Assembly: GCA_016789495.1 (NCBI GenBank)
Contig: JAEUOJ010000037.1
Location: forward strand, 1-36,007
Source of the DNA: Accumulibacter sp.
GTDB lineage: Bacteria > Pseudomonadota > Gammaproteobacteria > Burkholderiales > Rhodocyclaceae
DNA: 36,007 bases
Direction: 5' to 3'
Shown: positions 17,701 through 25,468 of the stretch, in pieces
How the letters are laid out: every line of letters starts with the position of its first letter
How positions within the stretch are numbered: position 1 is the first letter of the stretch
Position numbers and translations under genes: made by a program
Notes under the pieces: generated by a model
Told to the model about the DNA's origin: nothing
Databases searched by the model: none
The model's input: the letters and a program-made list of their open reading frames with translations, nothing else

Positions 17701-18126
17701 ATGCCCAGAATTCAAATCGACCTGCCCGAGCAATTCACCTTTTCGACCGAAATCACGCTCTACATCGGCCATATCAATTACGGAGGCCATCTCGACAACG
17801 CCTTGTTGCTCGCGCTGGTCTCCGAAGCCCGTTTGCGTTTTTTCAAATCGCTGGGTTACAGCGAACTCGACGTCGAGGGGGTGTCGATCATCGTCGCCGA
17901 CGCGGCGGTGCAGTACAAATCCGAGGCGTTCCACGGCGAGGTGATGGTGGTGGACATGATCGCCGCCGATTTCGGCAGCAAGGGCTGCGATCTGTTGTGG
18001 CGGATGACCAACAAGGAGACGCGGCGCGAGGTTGCCCGCGGCAAGACCGGCATTCTTTTTTTCGATTACCTGGCGCGCAAGGTGATGCCGGTGCCCGAGA
18101 ACTTCCGGAGGCGCGCCTCGGGTTGA
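17701..18126 (+). CDS. Hotdog-fold acyl-CoA thioesterase (4HBT type)
   Basis: This 141-residue protein has the single hotdog domain of the 4-hydroxybenzoyl-CoA thioesterase family. The stretch YIGHINYGGHLDNALLL (21-37) is the typical active-site helix entrance with H24, N26 and D32, followed by a long helix and a strand with ADAAVQYKSEAFHGE. Such enzymes hydrolyse acyl-CoA thioesters. Length and layout fit YbgC/FcbC-like members, though the exact substrate cannot be read. I chose the ATG at 17701 (MPRIQIDLPEQ). The frame extends to TTG 17683 without support. It is convergent with the DUF294 gene, with 38 bases between stops. It may serve acyl-CoA turnover alongside the WS/DGAT gene, which is inference from nearness only. 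Confidence 0.82.
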   Translation: MPRIQIDLPEQFTFSTEITLYIGHINYGGHLDNALLLALVSEARLRFFKSLGYSELDVEGVSIIVADAAVQYKSEAFHGEVMVVDMIAADFGSKGCDLLWRMTNKETRREVARGKTGILFFDYLARKVMPVPENFRRRASG

Positions 18127-18164
18127 ACTCGGCGCATGCGGTCAACTGGCCAATCGGGCACTTT

Positions 18165-19622
18165 TCACGTTGGCGCGTATTCCCGTGCCAGGTTTCTCTG
18201 CAACAAGCGGATTTGCTTGAAGGTTTCCTTGAGGATCAATCGATCGAGCTCGTGGAGTCGATCCGGATCGACTCGATTCGACGGTTCGCTCTCGCCGGCA
18301 TCGATCTGTCTTTCGAGGCGGATTCGCTGAATGTGATGAAAGGCATCGACCATGGCCGCGATTTGTCCCGATGCCCCGGATTGCGCGCCGGCCGCTCGCA
18401 GACGTTCGACAGTGTTGGTATCTGGAATTCGCTTGGCCAGCGCGTAAATTCGTGCCGCATCGACGAAAGGCCGCGAACCGTGCTTTTTCAAATCGACGGT
18501 GTGTGGAAACGTCTTGTCGTCCTCGTAGCGGAATCCTTGCCACCAATTCAGCGGCGATTGCCAGTTGAGCGTGTTGTTCACCATCGCCCGCAGGAATAAC
18601 GGGTACGACGGAGTACTCGCCAGCAGCCAGTCGCGCAACTCGTTGGCCAGCGATTCGTGGCCATAAAGCGGACGGAAATCGAAAAAAATACTCGAATTGA
18701 GCAGTGATTCCGGGTGCGGTTCCATCAGCCAGCGCTCGAACGCCACCCGCCATTCGTCGCTCGACAGACACCACTGCGGATTGCTGGCCATGATCTGCCC
18801 CTTGCACAACGGAAAGCCGCAACGGTCGAGCGCGGTGTTGACCGCTTGCGCGAAGGGCAGAAAACATTCGCGCAGCCTCTCGGCTTGCTCGCTGGATTCG
18901 GCCTGGAAAATCAGTCCGTTGTCCTGATCGGTGGCCAGCGTCTGCTCCAACCGCCCCTCCGAGCCGAAAACCAGCCAGCACCAAGGCACGTAAGGCAATT
19001 CAAAGCGGGCGGCAACCAGTTCGATCACTTGCAAGGTCAACAAATCGTTCAGCGACGACAGCCGATGACACAGCGTCTCGGCATTCACCCGTTCGTTAAC
19101 CAGCCGATTCACAAAGCGGCGGATTTCTCCGGCCAGCATCGACAAGGTGCTGATATCGCGAGCGGCCAGAATGGCATCGACCAATTCCGCACTTTGCGCA
19201 CCAGGCAAGGAGTAGAGATCGGTCTGCGAAACCAGATTGAAATAACTGCCATCGCTTTCAGTGAGCACCAGATGGCGGACACCGCGACGAACCATCGCCA
19301 CGCTGGCCTGATGAGCGTTGCTGTCCGCCGGCACGGTGATCAGGCCGCTGGTCATCACCACAGCGATCGAGGCTTGCAAATCACAGCCTTCGATGGCGAT
19401 GCGGCGAACCACATCCTTGAGCGTGACGATACCCAGTGCGACGCGGCGATCGCGGTCGATGACCACGACCGCATCGGCGCCGGTCTGGTCGAGCAACAGC
19501 AAGGTTTCACGGACAGTGGCCGCCGGACCGACGGTCAATGGCCGGGAACGCACCAACTGACGCAGCGCGGTGTACGGCGAGAATGGGGTGATGCGCGGCG
19601 GCTCAGTATTTGATGCGGGCAT
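18165..19622 (-). CDS. CBS-domain protein with DUF294 nucleotidyltransferase
   Basis: The 485-residue protein has two CBS motifs (about 25-80 and 85-140), which usually sense adenine nucleotides. A DUF294 nucleotidyltransferase domain with GSEGR at 220-224 and DQDN at 232-235 follows; this is the GS...DxD metal-binding signature also seen in GlnD. A helical DUF294_C substrate-binding domain (about 345-480) ends the chain. GlnD-like enzymes uridylylate or adenylylate a protein; the target of this family is not known to me. All key residues are present, so it should be active. I start at ATG 19622, which overlaps the upstream exonuclease gene by 20 bases, a sign of translational coupling; a GTG at 19646 is possible. 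Related genes lie beside exonuclease and acetate permease genes in gammaproteobacteria. Confidence 0.87.
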   Translation of the reverse strand: MPASNTEPPRITPFSPYTALRQLVRSRPLTVGPAATVRETLLLLDQTGADAVVVIDRDRRVALGIVTLKDVVRRIAIEGCDLQASIAVVMTSGLITVPADSNAHQASVAMVRRGVRHLVLTESDGSYFNLVSQTDLYSLPGAQSAELVDAILAARDISTLSMLAGEIRRFVNRLVNERVNAETLCHRLSSLNDLLTLQVIELVAARFELPYVPWCWLVFGSEGRLEQTLATDQDNGLIFQAESSEQAERLRECFLPFAQAVNTALDRCGFPLCKGQIMASNPQWCLSSDEWRVAFERWLMEPHPESLLNSSIFFDFRPLYGHESLANELRDWLLASTPSYPLFLRAMVNNTLNWQSPLNWWQGFRYEDDKTFPHTVDLKKHGSRPFVDAARIYALAKRIPDTNTVERLRAAGAQSGASGQIAAMVDAFHHIQRIRLERQIDAGESEPSNRVDPDRLHELDRLILKETFKQIRLLQRNLAREYAPT

Positions 19623-21786
19623 GGTAGGTATGCTGGCTGGCTTCACGCGCCTGGCGCAAGGTGGTGATCCCCATTTCAGCCAACAGCGGCAACATTTTCA
19701 GGAACACTTCACCGGTGACCATCGCATCACCGAGCGCGGTATGTCGACCGAAAACTGAAACGCCCAGCCGTTCGGTGATCGCTTCCAGCCGATGGCTCGT
19801 CTGATTCGGATAGAGCACCGCCGAGAGCAACAGGGTATCGAGCACCGGCTGATCGAAGCGAACACCGGTCTGTCGTTCCTTGAGCTGCAGGAAACGCATG
19901 TCGAAGGCGGCATTGTGACCCACCAGGACGGTATCGGCGCAAAAGGTGTGAAACGCCGGCAGCACGGTATCGATCGTCGGCTGGCCGACCAGCAGTTCAG
20001 GAGTGATGCCATGGATGTCGATCGATTCGGCCGACAATTCGCGATCGCCAGGATTGATCAACTGATCGAAGCACTCGTGACGCAATAACCGACGATTGAC
20101 AATCCGAGTGGCGCCGATCTGGATGATCTCGTCGCCTTGGGAAGGCTGCAGCCCGGTGGTTTCGGTATCGAAAATGGTGTAGGACAATTCGCCGAGTGGC
20201 GTGTCATCGAGGGCGTGGCTGTTCGCGGACCACAGAAACAGGTCGAAGTCGTAAAACTCGGGGCGGTCGCTTTCGTCGGCGGCGACGACGATTGTCCGTG
20301 GCGCATCCTTCGGCGGCTCGCAGACCGGCAGGATGGTCCGGAAAAATGCGCGATGCGAAACCCGCTCGCGCTGGAACCAGATGTCGCCATTACAGCGTTC
20401 CAGCACATCGGTGACGCTCAGCGGCGACGATTCACCGCCGCTGGTCATCGGCTCCTGTAGCCAACTCATCGCCGCCTCGTTGTTCATGAACGTGCCGATC
20501 CACGACAGGTCGAATTGCGCCAGTTGACCGTTTCGCACCAGCGACAGCCGCACCTCCCGCACCTGGTACTCGTCCTGCAATCGCCAGGCGAGGTAACGCA
20601 GCGCCTGCAATAGACCGAAACTATCGACACGCAACCACAGCCCGTCCGCGACCATTTCGGTTTTCACTGCCAGCGGCCGCATCTCGCCGGCGCGTTGATC
20701 GGCAATGCGCCGCGCGGCGACCTCGACCAGTTCAGCACCCAGAATTTCCTCGAGCAGCCAGCGTTCGCGAAGATCATTCGAAAAGGCCGACGCCGCGGTT
20801 TCGAACTGCGCCGACAACGTTTTGGCCTCATCGCTGATCGCCGCCAGAAACCGGTCGCGCTGTGCCTGCGGCATGTCGGAGAAATCGGAGAGCATTTCCG
20901 AGGCGGCGCGGATGCTGGCCAGGGCGCCCCGCCCGCCTTCGATCAGTGACTGGATCAGGGCGTCACGTCGGGCATGCCGCTCGTTGCTACTGGTCACGTC
21001 GTCGAGAACCAGCACGAAACCGGTGATCGACAGTGCTCCAATCCGCGCACTGTGTGACGCCTCGCTGCCGAACACCGGCGACAAGTGTGCCCGCAACAGT
21101 CGACCAGCGCGTGTCGCGGTGACGAACTGTGCCGAGCCGATCGTTTTTTTGCTCTCCGCCTGCTCCTGGCTGGCCTGCTGCAGGCGTTCGAGCGCATGTT
21201 CGATCAGCGCGCGATCGAACACGGTGTAGATCGAACGTCCGAGTCCCAGCAAGTCGAGCTGACTGCCGTCGGCGGCGGTCGACAGTTCCTGTCTGGCACG
21301 CTGGTTATAGAGCAGCACTCGACCATCAAGATTGCATACCACGACACTCTGACTCAATTCGGTCATCAGCGCCGCCAGTCGCCCGCGTTCTTCTTCGAGC
21401 GAGGCACGCGCCTCGCGGACGCGCTCGTCGACATCATTTTGCAAGGCGTCGCGCCGATCGAGCAGATGGTTCACCGATCGGGTCAGCGCCTGTAACTCCT
21501 CGCCGGGATACTCGCCCAGCCTGATCCCACCATGCGCCGCCGCTGCCATCGTCTCCTCAGCCATCCGCAGCGGTGCGGCGACATGGCGCTCATGCAGCTT
21601 GAACAGTTGCCAGACCAGCGGCGCACACGCCGCCAGCGCCAGCACCACGATCGTCGACCAGCGATCCGCTGCCGCGACACCGCTTTCACCCGTGGCGATC
21701 ACCAACGCGGCAGTCGCCCCGGTCAGCAGCCAGACGTACAGACAGGCGAGAAGCGTGCCCCGAATCAGCTTGGGCGGAAGACTCAT
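19603..21786 (-). CDS. Membrane PAS-pseudokinase fused to DEDDh 3'-5' exonuclease
   Basis: This 727-residue protein is a fusion. Residues 1-65 carry two transmembrane segments. A HAMP-like linker follows, then a helical stretch (110-145), a PAS domain (about 138-265) and a histidine-kinase-like region (270-490). That region looks dead: the phosphorylated histidine is absent (IEGGRGALASIR, 282-293, replaces HELRTPLTSIR) and the N and G1 boxes of the ATPase domain are not recognisable. The C-terminal domain (about 535-705) is a DnaQ-like exonuclease with all five DEDDh residues: D540 and E542 in FDTETTG, D629 in HNAAFDM, H682 and D687 in HTALGDA. It should cut DNA or RNA 3'-5'. The ATG at 21786 overlaps the regulator's TGA by one base. 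It is often annotated as a polymerase III epsilon subunit, but the genuine dnaQ lies at 30027. Confidence 0.88.
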   Translation of the reverse strand: MSLPPKLIRGTLLACLYVWLLTGATAALVIATGESGVAAADRWSTIVVLALAACAPLVWQLFKLHERHVAAPLRMAEETMAAAAHGGIRLGEYPGEELQALTRSVNHLLDRRDALQNDVDERVREARASLEEERGRLAALMTELSQSVVVCNLDGRVLLYNQRARQELSTAADGSQLDLLGLGRSIYTVFDRALIEHALERLQQASQEQAESKKTIGSAQFVTATRAGRLLRAHLSPVFGSEASHSARIGALSITGFVLVLDDVTSSNERHARRDALIQSLIEGGRGALASIRAASEMLSDFSDMPQAQRDRFLAAISDEAKTLSAQFETAASAFSNDLRERWLLEEILGAELVEVAARRIADQRAGEMRPLAVKTEMVADGLWLRVDSFGLLQALRYLAWRLQDEYQVREVRLSLVRNGQLAQFDLSWIGTFMNNEAAMSWLQEPMTSGGESSPLSVTDVLERCNGDIWFQRERVSHRAFFRTILPVCEPPKDAPRTIVVAADESDRPEFYDFDLFLWSANSHALDDTPLGELSYTIFDTETTGLQPSQGDEIIQIGATRIVNRRLLRHECFDQLINPGDRELSAESIDIHGITPELLVGQPTIDTVLPAFHTFCADTVLVGHNAAFDMRFLQLKERQTGVRFDQPVLDTLLLSAVLYPNQTSHRLEAITERLGVSVFGRHTALGDAMVTGEVFLKMLPLLAEMGITTLRQAREASQHTYHARIKY

Positions 21787-22154
21787 CACATTTCCAGCAG
21801 TTTGCGTACCTCGGCGAGCAATTCCTTGGTCGAAAAAGGCTTGGTCATGTAGCCATCCGCTCCCAGACCCAAGCCCTTGCTGACCTCGGTGTCCCGCCCC
21901 TTGGCCGTAAGCATCAGGATGCGCGTAGCGCTCAAGTCGGGGTCGGCGCGTACGGCCTGACAGACGTCGAAACCGTTCATTTTCGGCATCATCACGTCGA
22001 GCAACACCAGATCCGGTCGCTCGCCGCGCACCTTGGCCAGCGCCTCTTCACCGTCGTTGGCCACCAGTACGGAGAACCCCTCACGACGCAACAGGAAATC
22101 GATCGAGATGACGATATTCTGTTCGTCGTCCGCAATCAGTATTTTTTTGCTCAT
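21786..22154 (-). CDS. Receiver-only response regulator
   Basis: A 122-residue protein made of a single receiver domain and nothing else. The phosphorylated aspartate is D53 in LVLLDVMMP, with acidic residues D9, D10 and E11 at the start, T82 and K105 (MTKPF) all in place. It has no DNA-binding or enzymatic output domain, so it must act by binding a partner. The ATG at 22154 has GGAG upstream. It follows the symporter-kinase gene by 26 bases, and its stop overlaps the start of the pseudokinase-exonuclease by one base (TGATG). The obvious reading is that the symporter-kinase phosphorylates it and it then controls the next protein. By contrast, the CrbR regulator paired with CrbS in Vibrio and Pseudomonas has a LuxR-type DNA-binding domain. 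Confidence 0.93.
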   Translation of the reverse strand: MSKKILIADDEQNIVISIDFLLRREGFSVLVANDGEEALAKVRGERPDLVLLDVMMPKMNGFDVCQAVRADPDLSATRILMLTAKGRDTEVSKGLGLGADGYMTKPFSTKELLAEVRKLLEM

Positions 22155-22180
22155 CTACACTCCGATCACTCATTCATGAA

Positions 22181-24940
22181 CTACGCTGTCCCTGCCTCAG
22201 CCGGCTGTTGCGCAGCCGCGAAGGGCAAGGTGAAACGAAACGTGGCGCCTTCCCCGGGGACGCTCTCCACCCACAGCCGACCGCCGAAATGCTCGATGAT
22301 CCGACGACTGATGGGCAATCCCAGACCGGTCCCCGATGGCTTGGCGGTCATCGTGTCGCCGACCTGACGGAACTTTTCGAAGATCAGTTGCTGATCCTCC
22401 GGACGGATGCCGGGCCCGTTGTCGATGACACCAACCTCGAGACCACCGTCGATGCTCCGAAGCACCACCCGCACCTGACCGCTGCCCGGTGGCAGGAACT
22501 TGACGGCATTGGACAACAGATTGAGCATCACCTGAACCAATCGATCACGATCCGCCAATATTAGCGGTGGATCATCCGGCAGATCGAGCACGACATCCGC
22601 CTTTTTCTCCCGGAACAGTTGGCTGGTCGCCGCCACTGACTGCTCGATCACCTCTTTCAGATCAAGTTCGCAACCGTTCCAGTCGGCGCGGCCCGACTCG
22701 ATCTTGGCCAGATCGAGCGTCTGATTGATCAACCGCGTCAGGCGCTCGGTCTCACTGACGATCAGGCCGAGAAACCGTTCGCGGTCGGCCAGATGCATCT
22801 TCGGGTCGTCACGCAGCAATTCGGAAAAGGCGCGGATCGACGTCAGCGGCGTTCGCAACTCGTGGGTCACCGACGACATGATGTCATCCTTGACACGATC
22901 AAGCTCCTTGAGCCGTTCGTTCGCTTCCTGCAACTCAAGCGTCGCTGCCTGCAACTGGCGCGATTTTCTTTCCAGCTCGCGACTGTAGGTGCGCAATTGC
23001 GAGGCTTCGTCGAGAATGTTCATCACCTCGTCGATGCTAAGCGGTTCTTCCTTGGCCACCGAGGCGACCATCACCCGCGCTGAGGCACTGCCGATCGCGC
23101 CGGCGAGCAGGGATTCGGCAAACTGGACCAGACGAGCGTCGGCTTCCAGCTTGCCAATACTTTCGGCGCCATGGCGGCGGGCAAAAGCGCCGAAAGCGGC
23201 CTGTGCGCGCGGTTGCCCAAGGAAACGTCCGACCAGATCCTGCAAATCGCTGACTTTCGCCCGTCCGCGCCACAGAACGGCGCTTCGCGACCCGGTTTCC
23301 TTCAAGGCATCGACGAACACCGCCGCCTGCGTCGCCTCGGCGGCCATCGGCGGCCGCAACAGCGAAACGCCGACATAGGCGCCGATATTGGCGAAAAAAC
23401 TCCAGAACAGACAATGCGATATTTCGTCGACGCCCGTCAGACCGAACAGTTGCTGCGGACGCAGCAGTTCAATACCAAACAACCCTTGCGACAGGAAAGC
23501 ATCCGGCAGCCAGCCGGATTTGGCGAACGACGGCAGCAGCAAGGTAAACATCCAGACCAGGAAGCCCGCCGACAAGCCGGCGAGTGCCCCGCCACGCGTC
23601 CCGCCCCGCCAGTACATGCCACCGATTAAGGCCGGCGCGAACTGCGCCACGGCCGAAAAACTGATCAGGCCGATCGCCACCAGCGCATACGCTTCACCGG
23701 CCAGCCGGAAATAGAGGTAACCAAGCAACAGAATGACGATGATCGCTCCTCGACGGATGGTCAGCAGCAGTCTCGACAGATCACGGCCCTGCCCCATCAC
23801 GACCGTTTGGCGACGCAACAGCAGCGGCATCACCAGATCGTTGCAGACCATCGTCGCCAGGGCGATGGTTTCGACGATCACCATGCCGGTGCCGGCCGAC
23901 AAACCGCCGATGAACACCAGCAGGACCAGGCCTTCATGCCGCAGCGCCATCGGCAGGGTCAGCACGAAAGTATCGGCGTCTACGCCCTGGCCGGCAAAAT
24001 GCAGCAGACCACCGAGGGCGATCGGCAGGACAAATAGGTTGATCAGCAACAGATACAGCGGGAACAGCCATGCCGCGCGGCGCAGATGCTGCTCATTGAC
24101 GTTTTCGACGACTGCGATTTGAAACTGTCGCGGCAGAAAAAGAATCGCCATCGCCGACAGAAACAGCAGAGAAAACCAGTTGGTGTAACCCTGCCCGGAC
24201 GGTACCGCTTCGACCAGTCGACGCAATGCCGGGTCGGCGATCACTCGCTGGAAGATATCGCCGAAACCGTCATACACCCCGTAAGTGACGAAAACACCGA
24301 CAGCGGTGAACGAAACCAGTTTGACGACCGATTCCAGCGCGATCGCCGCGACCATTCCTTCGTGCCGCTCGGTCGCCTCCAGATGGCGGGTGCCGAAAAC
24401 GATGGTGAACGCGGCGAGGATCAGTGCGACATAAAAACTGACATCGGCGGCCACCGACATCGTCGCGCTGCGCCCGGGCATGACAATTTCTGGGTAGCTA
24501 AGCAACAGGCTGACCGATCCCGAGATCGCCTTGAGCTGCAAGGCGATATACGGAATGATGCCGACAACCGCGATGATCGTCACCAGCCCGCCAAGACCAT
24601 GGCTCTTGCCGTAACGCGACGAAATGAAGTCGGCAATCGAGGTGATCCGGTTGGCCTTGACGATCCGGATCATCTTCAGCATCAGGAACCAGCCCAGCGC
24701 CATCACCAGTGTCGGCCCCAGATAGATCGGCAGGAAGCCGATTCCGGATACGGCGGCGCGACCGACACTGCCGTAAAAGGTCCAGGTGGTGCAATAGACG
24801 GCCATCGACAGCGCGTAGGTGCTGGCATTGGCAATCAACGATTTCCCTTGATCGGCGCGTTTGTCGCCCCACCAGGCCACCGCGAACAGCAGCCCGAGAT
24901 AAGTCAGCGAGACGGCGATGAGGACCGGCAGCTCGAGCAT
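22181..24940 (-). CDS. SLC5 sodium:solute symporter fused to sensor histidine kinase (CrbS-like)
   Basis: The 919-residue protein begins with about 13 transmembrane segments of the SLC5 sodium:solute symporter family (residues 1-535). A STAC domain follows (about 565-650, with FAESLLAGAIGSASARVMVAS), then a coiled coil (about 655-690) and a full histidine kinase. The phosphorylated histidine is H693 in SVTHELRTPL. The ATPase boxes are intact: LSNAVKF (N), DNGPGI (G1), FEKFRQ (F) and SGTGLGLPI (G2). It should sense or take up a small solute and signal by autophosphorylation. In gammaproteobacteria, CrbS of this build controls acetate use through acs. The ligand here is inferred, not shown. It follows the 2-TM gene by nine bases and heads the signalling genes of the operon. 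Confidence 0.94.
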   Translation of the reverse strand: MLELPVLIAVSLTYLGLLFAVAWWGDKRADQGKSLIANASTYALSMAVYCTTWTFYGSVGRAAVSGIGFLPIYLGPTLVMALGWFLMLKMIRIVKANRITSIADFISSRYGKSHGLGGLVTIIAVVGIIPYIALQLKAISGSVSLLLSYPEIVMPGRSATMSVAADVSFYVALILAAFTIVFGTRHLEATERHEGMVAAIALESVVKLVSFTAVGVFVTYGVYDGFGDIFQRVIADPALRRLVEAVPSGQGYTNWFSLLFLSAMAILFLPRQFQIAVVENVNEQHLRRAAWLFPLYLLLINLFVLPIALGGLLHFAGQGVDADTFVLTLPMALRHEGLVLLVFIGGLSAGTGMVIVETIALATMVCNDLVMPLLLRRQTVVMGQGRDLSRLLLTIRRGAIIVILLLGYLYFRLAGEAYALVAIGLISFSAVAQFAPALIGGMYWRGGTRGGALAGLSAGFLVWMFTLLLPSFAKSGWLPDAFLSQGLFGIELLRPQQLFGLTGVDEISHCLFWSFFANIGAYVGVSLLRPPMAAEATQAAVFVDALKETGSRSAVLWRGRAKVSDLQDLVGRFLGQPRAQAAFGAFARRHGAESIGKLEADARLVQFAESLLAGAIGSASARVMVASVAKEEPLSIDEVMNILDEASQLRTYSRELERKSRQLQAATLELQEANERLKELDRVKDDIMSSVTHELRTPLTSIRAFSELLRDDPKMHLADRERFLGLIVSETERLTRLINQTLDLAKIESGRADWNGCELDLKEVIEQSVAATSQLFREKKADVVLDLPDDPPLILADRDRLVQVMLNLLSNAVKFLPPGSGQVRVVLRSIDGGLEVGVIDNGPGIRPEDQQLIFEKFRQVGDTMTAKPSGTGLGLPISRRIIEHFGGRLWVESVPGEGATFRFTLPFAAAQQPAEAGTA

Positions 24941-24949
24941 CGACGGCGA

Positions 24950-25150
24950 CTACTCGATCCGCCGTTCGATCGCCCAGGCGATCAAAGCGATCACCGCTGC
25001 CCAGGCGATGAAGATGTAGCCATAAACCGGGGGAATCTCGTAAACCGGCGCGCGTCGATCGAACAGCGAAAGCAGCGGGTAGTTAAACAGCACGCAACCG
25101 ATGAGAAAGGTGGCGACCAGGCGATCGCCCGCCAGTACTCTGCGATGCAT
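24950..25150 (-). CDS. Small two-TM membrane protein
   Basis: This 66-residue protein has two hydrophobic segments (about 9-28 and 42-62), separated by a short loop with DRRAPVYEIPPV, and ends in ERRIE. Small proteins of this type often sit directly upstream of SLC5 symporters or symporter-kinases; I cannot assign a family name. The ATG at 25150 has a very strong ribosome binding site (GGAGGAG, four bases upstream), and the stop is nine bases before the symporter-kinase start. It may be a stabilising subunit of the symporter domain, by analogy with the small partner proteins of acetate and related permeases, which is inference. It is the first full gene of the five-gene operon. Confidence 0.78.
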   Translation of the reverse strand: MHRRVLAGDRLVATFLIGCVLFNYPLLSLFDRRAPVYEIPPVYGYIFIAWAAVIALIAWAIERRIE

Positions 25151-25203
25151 TTTTCTCCTCCGTCGAAAACCAGTGGCCGTCCGACGAGCTGCCCGGTAGC
25201 GGC

Positions 25204-25236
25204 TCAGCAGCGTTCTGCGATCCCGCGACCCGTCAT
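25204..25236 (-). CDS. Possible ten-residue leader peptide
   Basis: On the minus strand an ideal ribosome binding site, AGGAGGA (25241-25247), stands four bases before ATG 25236, which opens the ORF MTGRGIAERC and a TGA. It lies 53 bases upstream of the 2-TM gene and is out of frame with it. Such an ORF could act as a leader peptide or as an RNA-protecting upstream ORF. The strength of the ribosome binding site is what makes it worth listing; the peptide itself shows no run of regulatory codons. Confidence 0.4.
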   Translation of the reverse strand: MTGRGIAERC

Positions 25237-25468
25237 TTTGTCCTCCTGCATGGAGAGGCTGGCCGCCATTGGTCAGCGGCTTCTGACACTAAAGGTCGCC
25301 CGTTCAGGCGGTCGCGCAGCGACCGTGACGGTTCTGTCCTGTCCATCGCCGGCATTGTCGACAATTGGCTGATGGGACGCAATGCCTTTTGCTAACCACG
25401 GGGCCAAACGCCTGGGTCATTCGTCATCACCGGCAAATTGACCCGTCCGGAAACTCGTCGGCACAGCC
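25237..25468. other. Intergenic region upstream of the sensing operon
   Basis: The 232 bases between the possible leader peptide and the tilS stop must hold the promoter for the minus-strand operon unless transcription continues from accA-tilS. I see no consensus sigma-70 promoter and no clear terminator after tilS. A sigma-54 or activator-dependent promoter is possible, but I cannot point to one. Confidence 0.3.

Noticed and set aside
24086-25372. Plus-strand reading frame of 428 codons
   Set aside because: It is antisense to the symporter-kinase and the 2-TM gene, rich in Arg, Gln, Asp and His in the manner of shadow frames, with no known domain.
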